A stretch of 10,371 nt of DNA, taken from contig JAKSAU010000258.1 in assembly GCA_022361535.1 (NCBI GenBank), positions 1 through 10,371 on the forward strand. Direction: 5' to 3'. The first letter of the stretch is position 1. The number at the start of each line of letters is the position of its first letter. Source of the stretch: Desulfobacterales bacterium. Lineage in GTDB: Bacteria > Desulfobacterota > Desulfobacteria > Desulfobacterales > Desulfobacteraceae. This document shows, in pieces, positions 1 to 5,169 of this stretch. Made by a program: the position numbers and the translations under genes. The notes under the pieces are model-generated. The model was not told where the DNA came from. It worked only from the letters and a program-made list of their open reading frames with translations, and ran no database searches.

Positions 1-116
1 ACTATTTTTTCGTAACACGGGATTTAATTGATGACGGAATTGTTAAAGATGCGTTTATCGACAATGAAATTTTCGGATCAGATCATTGTCCGGTCGGCCT
101 GATCCTTGAAGTTTAG
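1..116 (+). CDS. Exonuclease III-type AP endonuclease, C-terminal end (partial)
   Basis: Only the last 37 codons are present; the gene begins before the window. Read in the frame ending at the TAG at 114-116, the peptide finishes with GSDHCPVGLILEV. The SDHCP motif is the conserved C-terminal signature of the exonuclease III / AP endonuclease (endonuclease-exonuclease-phosphatase) family, whose histidine is catalytic. The preceding YFFVTRDL stretch also fits that family. These enzymes cut DNA at abasic sites during base-excision repair and can act as a 3'-5' exonuclease. The gene stops about 20 nt before a strong hairpin and is convergent with the next gene. The assignment rests on a short tail, so another member of the same superfamily cannot be fully excluded. 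Confidence 0.75.
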   Translation, partial: YFFVTRDLIDDGIVKDAFIDNEIFGSDHCPVGLILEV

Positions 117-136
117 CTTGTAAACTAACTAAATTT

Positions 137-180
137 AAAGGCCCTGGCAGAAGACCTCTTCGGCCAGGGCCTTTGTTTTT
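137..180. terminator. Rho-independent terminator between convergent genes
   Basis: Arms AAAGGCCCTGGC (137-148) and GCCAGGGCCTTT (163-174) pair perfectly over 12 bp. The loop carries a second short stem, GAAG/CTTC (150-153 with 158-161). On the + strand the stem is followed by GTTTTT, a good U-tract for the exonuclease III-type gene. On the minus strand it lies directly after the membrane-protein stop codon and is followed by a weaker AAATTTAGTT run, so it may work in both directions. Confidence 0.85.
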
Positions 181-829
181 AATCTTTAAATACAAGTTTG
201 CCGCCGATATGGCCGGCAATACCTGCACCCGCAAGCATTATCAGGTTTATCAGTATAAACATCCAGGATTTGGATGATGAGAGAACATTTGGGTCAATCA
301 GATACCAAACCACTGAGATAACACAGGCTGTGGTGGTAACTGTTGCTGCCAGGATCTTTACCTTGAAAATGACTGTCATTGCCTGGGCGTATTTTCTTTG
401 CCACTCCAGTACTCCTGAAAAAAGGACCAGGGGCAGGGCCAGAATCACAAAGACCAAGTTGATGAACCCTGCTTTTACAAACAAGGTGGAACCAAACAGC
501 CAGGCCAGGATAAAGAGTATCACCGCTGCCGGCAATATACCGTTTGGTGTGTGAACCGAAACCGGGTGGGCATGGTGCTTGACCATCAAATAGGTTACTT
601 TTTCAAACAGGGTCTGTGGTTCTGGCTCGGGTTCCGGTTCTATCTTCTGTTCAGATTCCGGCTGCTTCTCAGTCATTGGTTTATCTTCGGCTTCTTTCGT
701 CTCCCCGGTGTCTGGTGTGTCTTCAAGGAGGATAAATTTACTTGCCGGTACACCGCAGACCGGGCATTTTTCAGGTGGCTCATCACCTTCGTGTACGTAC
801 TTGCAAACCGTACATTGCCATTTTTTCAT
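179..829 (-). CDS. Membrane protein with N-terminal rubredoxin-like knuckle and DUF2231-like membrane domain
   Basis: The 216-residue product has three parts. Residues 1-35 form a small iron- or zinc-binding knuckle with C6, C9, C22 and C25 (CTVC...CPVCG), the spacing seen in the C-terminal rubredoxin-like domain of rubrerythrins. Residues 36-75 are an acidic, Pro/Glu-rich linker with an EPEPEPEP run. From about residue 80 there are four hydrophobic segments (about 97-115, 120-140, 155-178, 188-206). They open with a His-rich motif, VKHHAHPVSVH, and close with GHIGGKLVF, both typical of the DUF2231 predicted membrane family. The histidines (H85, H86, H88, H93, H207) could bind heme or metal, but that is inference. 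It lies 50 nt after the citrate synthase stop with only a weak, distant AGGA upstream, so it is probably expressed as the last gene of that operon. A role as a membrane redox protein is likely; the substrate is unknown. Confidence 0.8.
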   Translation of the reverse strand: MKKWQCTVCKYVHEGDEPPEKCPVCGVPASKFILLEDTPDTGETKEAEDKPMTEKQPESEQKIEPEPEPEPQTLFEKVTYLMVKHHAHPVSVHTPNGILPAAVILFILAWLFGSTLFVKAGFINLVFVILALPLVLFSGVLEWQRKYAQAMTVIFKVKILAATVTTTACVISVVWYLIDPNVLSSSKSWMFILINLIMLAGAGIAGHIGGKLVFKD

Positions 830-879
830 AATTATTTTGTTTTCCTAATTTTCGTTTATCAGATTGTTAACGTTCAATA

Positions 880-2064
880 TCAGCGTTTATCAATTTCAGT
901 ATATGCACATTCATCGGGACCGCAGTAATCTCCGACATATGCTGCACCAGGCCTGTACAATGAAGGCTTAGGTGCTGCCATTGCAAACTGTTCCTCAATC
1001 ACATGAGCAGTCCAGCCACTTACCCGGGATATGGCAAATAAAGGCGTAAACAAATCAGTGGCAATTCCCATGGAGTAAAAAAGAGATGCGGAATAAAAAT
1101 CTACATTGCAATAAATCTCCCTGTTTTTACGTTCTTTGAAGGCAGCCTTGCCCTTTATTTCCAACTCTTTTGATAATTCATACCAGGTGGTGTCTCCGGC
1201 AAGTTCTCCCATCCGCTTGCTCATGGGGGACAGGATATGAGCACGCGGGTCATCTGTTTGATAAACCGCATGGCCCAGGCCCATAATGAGTCCTCCGGAA
1301 TCAAGGATGTTGTTAATATAGGCGTCAATTTTATCGACAGCTCCTATTTCCTTGAGCATTTTCATTACTCTTACATTGGCACCGCCGTGTAATGGACCTG
1401 ACAATGATCCCATGGCAGCACAGATGGCTGAATAGATATGGGCCTTGGTTGATGCTACCTGCCGTGCGGTAAAAGTTGATGCATTAAAAGAGTGCTCCGC
1501 ATGAAGAACCAAACCTGTGTCAAAGAAATGGGCAACTTCTTCACTTGGTGCTTCTCCGTTGAGCATGTAAAGGAAGTTTGCAGCATGTCCAAGTTTCGGA
1601 TCCGGGTCAATGGGGGCTTTCTTATTTCTGATCCGGTCCCAGGCTGCTGTTAAGGTTGCCATACCTGCAATCAGGTTTTCTGCACTATACAGCGTGTTTT
1701 CCATACCTTCTTTACCGGCATTGGGATCAGTCTGGATCAGCATTGGCGTTACGGCCTGAAGTACATCCATGGAGTTCATATCCGGTGGCAGGGCCGCCAT
1801 AAAATCAAAGATATTGTCAGGCACCTTTCTTTTTGCAGCCAGGCTCCGGGTAAAATCATCCAGTTCCGTCTTTATAGGGAGACGTTCGTACAGGAGCAAA
1901 AAGCAGATTTCTTCAAAGTTGGCTTTTTCAGCCAGATCCTGGATCAGGTATCCCCGGTAAATGAGTTTACCTTCTTTGCCTTGAACGTCACATATTTTTG
2001 AACTTGCAACATCCACACCCCTTAAACCAGTATTTAATACAGGCGTACATTCATTGTCAGTCAT
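880..2064 (-). CDS. gltA: Citrate synthase
   Basis: This is a full-length 394-residue citrate synthase, which condenses oxaloacetate and acetyl-CoA into citrate at the entry to the TCA cycle. The catalytic residues are in their family contexts: H226 in GPLHGGAN, H265 in GLGHAVY (followed by DDPRA) and D322 in NVDFYSA. Further family motifs are HAEHSFNAST (188-197), the CoA-side segment ISRVSGWTAHV (345-355) and the C-terminal LYRPGAAYVG. The ATG at 2062-2064 is supported by an AAAGGAG site six bases upstream. A short tail after the last family motif adds two cysteines (C381, C386). The gene follows the glutaredoxin / thiol-reductase pair with a 33-nt gap, implying co-transcription. In Desulfobacteraceae that oxidise acetate completely, this step is sometimes done by ATP-citrate lyase instead, so the enzyme bears on how this organism runs its TCA cycle. 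Confidence 0.95.
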   Translation of the reverse strand: MTDNECTPVLNTGLRGVDVASSKICDVQGKEGKLIYRGYLIQDLAEKANFEEICFLLLYERLPIKTELDDFTRSLAAKRKVPDNIFDFMAALPPDMNSMDVLQAVTPMLIQTDPNAGKEGMENTLYSAENLIAGMATLTAAWDRIRNKKAPIDPDPKLGHAANFLYMLNGEAPSEEVAHFFDTGLVLHAEHSFNASTFTARQVASTKAHIYSAICAAMGSLSGPLHGGANVRVMKMLKEIGAVDKIDAYINNILDSGGLIMGLGHAVYQTDDPRAHILSPMSKRMGELAGDTTWYELSKELEIKGKAAFKERKNREIYCNVDFYSASLFYSMGIATDLFTPLFAISRVSGWTAHVIEEQFAMAAPKPSLYRPGAAYVGDYCGPDECAYTEIDKR

Positions 2065-2097
2065 GATTGTCTCCTTTATTAATTAAATGAGGAAGTA

Positions 2098-2427
2098 TTA
2101 AAGAATTTTTTCAGGGGGCCGTCGTTCGGGAACATATTCGGCTTGAGCTTCGTTGTTATGTACCTTTTCCGATACATAAAGACCACAAAAGCAGGCCCCA
2201 AATTCTTCCATGTCAGGTTCCCGGTAAACACAAGGACAGATGATGTCTTTATCGTGTTCCCTGTCTCCGCAGGCCAGGCGGCATGGGCAGGCCATGTAAC
2301 CGTATCTGTCCTTGTTTAGTATGAGGGCTTCCAGCAACTCAAATACCAAGTCTTTGTCTTTATTGAAGAAGGCGCCTCTGGCTTCTTGTGATTTTTTTAG
2401 TGCCTTATAAAGCTGTTCAACGTTCAT
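2098..2427 (-). CDS. Ferredoxin-thioredoxin reductase catalytic (beta) subunit-like protein
   Basis: The 109-residue protein matches the catalytic chain of ferredoxin-thioredoxin reductase, a [4Fe-4S] enzyme that uses two one-electron steps from ferredoxin to reduce a disulfide. The three signature Cys pairs are visible: CPC at 47-49, CPC at 64-66 and CFC at 79-81. By analogy with plant and cyanobacterial enzymes, C47, C64, C66 and C79 would hold the cluster and C49 with C81 form the active-site disulfide. The spacings (14 and 12 residues) differ from the plant pattern CPC-x16-CPC-x8-CHC. CFC replaces CHC, and there is an extra C53. No variable (alpha) subunit is encoded nearby. The ATG lies inside the end of the glutaredoxin gene (11-nt overlap) with no good ribosome binding site, which suggests translational coupling. 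Glutaredoxin is therefore the likely electron acceptor. Confidence 0.88.
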   Translation of the reverse strand: MNVEQLYKALKKSQEARGAFFNKDKDLVFELLEALILNKDRYGYMACPCRLACGDREHDKDIICPCVYREPDMEEFGACFCGLYVSEKVHNNEAQAEYVPERRPPEKIL

Positions 2428-2683
2428 CTTCTATTCCCAATGCCTCCTTGATTTCTTTTTCTTTGTATCCGACAATAACTGTTTCGTTTATTTTTATGGT
2501 AGGGAAAGAGCACCTGGGATTCAATTCCTTGATATCCGCCAGGATGGCTTTCCGCTCTTCACCTTCTAAGTCGTCTACTTCTACATAATCGTACTCAACA
2601 TCGCAGTCTGTGAGCAGTTTTTTGGTGGACTTGCAATGACTGCAAGTACTCAAAGCATATAATTTCGGCTTTTCCGTGGCCAT
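2417..2683 (-). CDS. Glutaredoxin / NrdH-type redoxin
   Basis: This small 88-residue thioredoxin-fold protein has the active-site motif CSHC at residues 14-17 in the context LYALSTCSHCKSTKKLL. It also has the cis-proline region SFPTIKI (59-65) and a glutaredoxin-like GYKEKEIKEAL C-terminus. It would transfer electrons to protein disulfides. I chose the ATG at 2681-2683 because AAGGAG lies about eight bases upstream and homology-like sequence begins there. The same frame remains open to about 2818, but that extension does not look like this family. The stop codon overlaps the start of the ferredoxin-thioredoxin reductase gene, and the two proteins probably work as a pair with the reductase feeding the redoxin. 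It is the first gene of a four-gene minus-strand block. Confidence 0.88.
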   Translation of the reverse strand: MATEKPKLYALSTCSHCKSTKKLLTDCDVEYDYVEVDDLEGEERKAILADIKELNPRCSFPTIKINETVIVGYKEKEIKEALGIEDER

Positions 2684-2710
2684 TCGATATTCTCCTTGAT
2701 CGGTTGAGGT

Positions 2711-2733
2711 TGGTCCGCAATGTTTGTGGACCA
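2711..2733 (-). promoter_or_regulatory. Hairpin in the leader of the glutaredoxin operon
   Basis: TGGTCCGCA (2711-2719) and TGTGGACCA (2725-2733) form a 9-bp stem with one mismatch and a 5-nt loop. No U-tract follows in either direction, so it is not a terminator. If the candidate promoter at 2741-2769 is used, the transcript would begin at or next to this stem. That would suit an RNA-stabilising 5' hairpin or an operator dyad. Confidence 0.4.
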
Positions 2734-2740
2734 GGTCTTT

Positions 2741-2769
2741 TCTACAGGTTATGAAAAAAAGAAGGTCAA
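2741..2769 (-). promoter_or_regulatory. Candidate sigma-70-type promoter of the glutaredoxin operon
   Basis: On the minus strand, TTGACC (2769-2764, five of six to the -35 consensus) is followed after 17 bases by TGTAGA (2746-2741, only three of six to the -10 consensus). The position, about 60 bases before the glutaredoxin start codon, is sensible, but the -10 element is weak. Confidence 0.3.
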
Positions 2770-3100
2770 TACCAAACTCTTTTAAAAGGTTTTTGCATAT
2801 TCCATGCCGGTTTGGCAAGGTAAAAGTCTGTTAACTCTTTTGGCCTGATTTTTGCTCTCTAAGCTTATGACATTTGTTAAGGGTTGGAGTGTGCTGTGGG
2901 GCGGTTAATTTATATGTTACGGGGCAAATAGATGGCAGGGATACAGGGGTTGTTTTTGGGTTGGAAGATAGGGTATGAAAAGAGCAGGTCCCAGGAGAAT
3001 TTAAAGCATGATTTTCTTTTTCCTGTTCCAAGCTCCATTGAGACATAATTTAATTTAAATATGCCAACAAAAAGTCTGACCCTTAAAAGGAGAGTTGTTA

Positions 3101-4252
3101 ATGAGTCTGTGGTATTGTTCTGTCTGTCATACTGAATATCAAATAGCTGAAAAACCTGATCTGTGCAGTACCTGTCAATCTGATGACCGCATGATTGTTG
3201 ATAAAAACGATTTGCCCGTGTCCCTGGAAGGAATCAGAGACTTGGCCCGAAAAAAAATGAAAGGAATCTGTGCGGCTTACCCTAATTGCGATGGGAGCCG
3301 GGATAAAATTTGCCAGAGAGAAAGCTATGGTAAACCTATTGGTCTGGGAGGTGCCGGAAAAGGCCTGTCGTTCAGGAACAATACGGCTGCCTTGGAAAGG
3401 GTCCGGTTTAATATGTCTGTTGTGGGGGATCATTTTGAACCGGATACCAGGACGCAGTTTTTGGGAGTCGATATTGAGTTTCCCGTATTGCCGGCTTCTA
3501 CTGCCGGTGCCCAGAAATATAATGATGCCCTGGACGAAGCAGATTTTTGCAAAGCGGTTCTAATGGGAGCCAAGGATGCCGGGACCATTGCAATGAGGGG
3601 TGACACCTGGTTTTATACCCCTGAACAGAACCCTTGTCTTGATGCCATGGAAGCATGTAGCGGATATGGTATGGCCATATTCAAACCCCGGTCCCAGGAC
3701 ATATTAAAGGGATTGATTGAAACAGCGGAACACTTAGGTTGCAAAGCTGTAGGGGTTGATCTGGATGGTGCAGGCTCCACAATTATGGCCCGGGAAGGAC
3801 AGCCTGTTTTCAGGAAAAGTGTAAAAGATATTGAAGAGCTGGTACAGTTTTCTTCTATTCCATTCATTGCAAAAGGGGTGATGCGCCCTGATGAAGCAAA
3901 GATGTGTGCTGATGCCGGTGTGGCTGTGGTTGGGGTCTCTAACCATGGGGGTCGGGTTCTTGATAGTACGCCTGGAACAGCCGAGGTTTTGCCGCTGATT
4001 CGTGAGCAGGTTGGAAAAGATATTCTTCTGACCGTGGACGGGGGCGTCAGAACCGGGTATGATGTTCTAAAAATGCTTGCGCTTGGCGCTGATGCCGTTC
4101 TTTTAGGCAGAGATATCATCCGTGCTGCGGTGGGTGCAGGGGCATACGGTGTTCGGCTACACCTGGAGCATATCCGCAGCACATTGAAAAAAGCAATGTT
4201 TATGACCGGAGTTAAAAATATTCAGTCCGTTGATACCGGTATTTTATTCTGA
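3101..4252 (+). CDS. FMN-dependent alpha-hydroxy-acid dehydrogenase-family protein with N-terminal Cys4 knuckle
   Basis: The 383-residue product starts at the ATG at 3101, preceded by AAGGAG with an 8-nt gap. Residues 1-35 form a rubredoxin-like or zinc-ribbon knuckle with C6, C9, C22 and C25. Residues 57-71 hold three more cysteines (CAAYPNCDGSRDKIC), in the place where clostridial relatives have a Cys-rich motif. From about residue 80 it is a TIM-barrel flavoprotein of the glycolate oxidase / lactate dehydrogenase family: K258 in IAKGVM, catalytic-type H282 and R285 in SNHGGRVLD, phosphate-binding TVDGGVRTG (311-319) and LLGRD (334-338). The segment aligned with the usual QLYV motif reads AIFKPR, so the substrate tyrosine appears to be missing and the natural substrate may not be a simple hydroxy acid. 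It leads a tight operon with flavodoxin (27-nt gap) and thioredoxin, which suggests electrons leave through small redox carriers rather than oxygen. Confidence 0.85.
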   Translation: MSLWYCSVCHTEYQIAEKPDLCSTCQSDDRMIVDKNDLPVSLEGIRDLARKKMKGICAAYPNCDGSRDKICQRESYGKPIGLGGAGKGLSFRNNTAALERVRFNMSVVGDHFEPDTRTQFLGVDIEFPVLPASTAGAQKYNDALDEADFCKAVLMGAKDAGTIAMRGDTWFYTPEQNPCLDAMEACSGYGMAIFKPRSQDILKGLIETAEHLGCKAVGVDLDGAGSTIMAREGQPVFRKSVKDIEELVQFSSIPFIAKGVMRPDEAKMCADAGVAVVGVSNHGGRVLDSTPGTAEVLPLIREQVGKDILLTVDGGVRTGYDVLKMLALGADAVLLGRDIIRAAVGAGAYGVRLHLEHIRSTLKKAMFMTGVKNIQSVDTGILF

Positions 4253-4279
4253 ATAACCTAAAATGAATCAGGAGGAAAC

Positions 4280-4714
4280 ATGGGAAATGTACTCATTGTT
4301 TATGCCACGCGGTCCGAAGAAACAAAGGGAATTGCAGACCTTATTGCTGAAGGTGTGAGAATTGCTGGTCACGAAGCAATAATTAAGCGGGTCAGTGAAA
4401 TTAACGGTGAAGAAGATCTAAACGGCTATGATGCTTACCTGTTCGGTTCGCCCACGTATCACGGCGAGATGATTACCTCTATGAAACAACTGCTATTTAT
4501 TGCAGAGCGTGCAGAGCTTGAAGGTAAACCCGCGGGTGCGTTTGGTTCGTATGGCTGGAGTGGGGAAGCCGCCGGCAGGATTTTTGACACCATGGAGCAC
4601 ATTTTTAAAATGAATATGGTGTCAGACGGCCCATTGATGCTCAAGGCCGGATGGGTTGGCGGTGGTATCCAGGCTGCCCAGGACTATGGTAAGAATGTTT
4701 GTGCCATAATCTAG
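4280..4714 (+). CDS. Flavodoxin
   Basis: The 144-residue single-domain flavodoxin should carry FMN and act as a one-electron shuttle in the cytoplasm. The phosphate-binding loop is YATRSEET (8-15). The 60s-type isoalloxazine loop is GSPTYHGEM (56-64), and the 90s-type loop is FGSYGWSGEA (88-97). That last motif is repeated exactly in the C-terminal flavodoxin domain of the flavodiiron protein at 8061-9260, so this carrier belongs to the FprA-related branch of flavodoxins rather than the classical long-chain type. An AGGAGG site sits just before the ATG. The stop codon overlaps the ribosome binding site of the thioredoxin gene. Likely partners are the flavoenzyme upstream and low-potential donors such as ferredoxin-linked enzymes. 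Confidence 0.92.
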   Translation: MGNVLIVYATRSEETKGIADLIAEGVRIAGHEAIIKRVSEINGEEDLNGYDAYLFGSPTYHGEMITSMKQLLFIAERAELEGKPAGAFGSYGWSGEAAGRIFDTMEHIFKMNMVSDGPLMLKAGWVGGGIQAAQDYGKNVCAII

Positions 4715-4725
4715 GAGGTTCTGTC

Positions 4726-5169
4726 ATGTCTGATTCAATTATCCTGACATGTACATCATGCCATGCTAAAAACAGGGTTCCGGTGGATCGGCTTCAAGAT
4801 GGCCCGGTATGCGGCCGCTGCAGAACACCTTTTCCTAAAGACAGCCTGGGTGAGGTGACCGATGTGTCGGACAAAGATTTCAATACAATGGTAATCGGAT
4901 CGGCACTGCCGGTGCTGGTAGACTGCTGGGCACCTTGGTGCGGACCGTGCCGTGCTGTTGCACCGATTTTAGAGGACCTTGCACCTAAGTATGCAGGCAG
5001 GGTCCGGTTTTTTAAAATGAACCTGGATGAGAATCCGGCAACAGGTGCCAGGTATGGCATTACCAGTGTACCAACCTTGCTGCTGGTAAAAAATGGTCAA
5101 ATCAACGAAACCCTGGTGGGTGCACAGCCCAAAGAAGTAATGGAAGCTGCCCTTGCAAGACTTATATGA
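4726..5169 (+). CDS. trxC: Thioredoxin with N-terminal zinc ribbon (thioredoxin 2 type)
   Basis: The 147-residue product has an N-terminal zinc ribbon with CTSC at 9-12 and CGRC at 29-32. A thioredoxin domain follows, with the canonical WCGPC active site at 71-75 and the cis-proline in SVPT (P116). This is the arrangement of E. coli TrxC, a thiol-disulfide reductase linked to oxidative stress. The ATG at 4726 is chosen because AGGAGG (4713-4718) lies seven bases upstream; the same frame is open a few codons further but without a site. The gene is in a tight operon behind flavodoxin (11 nt), and the next gene begins inside its last codons. No thioredoxin reductase is encoded in the window. The ferredoxin-thioredoxin reductase-like subunit across the divergent region is a possible reductant, which is inference. 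Confidence 0.93.
   Translation: MSDSIILTCTSCHAKNRVPVDRLQDGPVCGRCRTPFPKDSLGEVTDVSDKDFNTMVIGSALPVLVDCWAPWCGPCRAVAPILEDLAPKYAGRVRFFKMNLDENPATGARYGITSVPTLLLVKNGQINETLVGAQPKEVMEAALARLI

Larger units (their letters stand above)
2684..3100. other. Divergent intergenic region, 417 nt
   Basis: This stretch separates the minus-strand glutaredoxin operon from the + strand flavoenzyme operon. Apart from the hairpin and promoter candidate near the glutaredoxin end, I see no gene. A 71-codon minus-strand open frame at 2831-3046 has no convincing ribosome binding site and its product resembles no family I know. Near the + strand gene, a CATAAT (3044-3049) could serve as a -10 element but lacks a good -35. 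AAAAGGAG at 3085-3092 is the ribosome binding site for the gene starting at 3101. Confidence 0.55.

Noticed and set aside
869..880. The 12-mer AACGTTCAATAT occurring both here and at 6725-6736, before desulfoferrodoxin
   Set aside because: A few shared 12-mers are expected by chance in 10 kb. One copy lies just after the citrate synthase coding end rather than at a promoter.
853..892. Direct repeat CGTTTATCA at 853-861 and 884-892 around the citrate synthase stop codon
   Set aside because: It is only 9 bp in AT-rich sequence, with no further copies noticed and no mobile-element features.
2684..2818. Extended N-terminus for the glutaredoxin
   Set aside because: The frame is open, but the ATG at 2683 has a strong AAGGAG site and the extension runs through a hairpin and the candidate promoter and does not resemble the family.
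2831..3046. Open frame of 71 codons on the minus strand upstream of the glutaredoxin gene
   Set aside because: It has no convincing ribosome binding site, no recognisable domain, and a composition typical of chance open frames in intergenic DNA.
3613..4182. Long minus-strand open frame opposite the flavoenzyme gene
   Set aside because: It is a shadow of the clearly coding + strand frame and has no family-like motifs or ribosome binding site.
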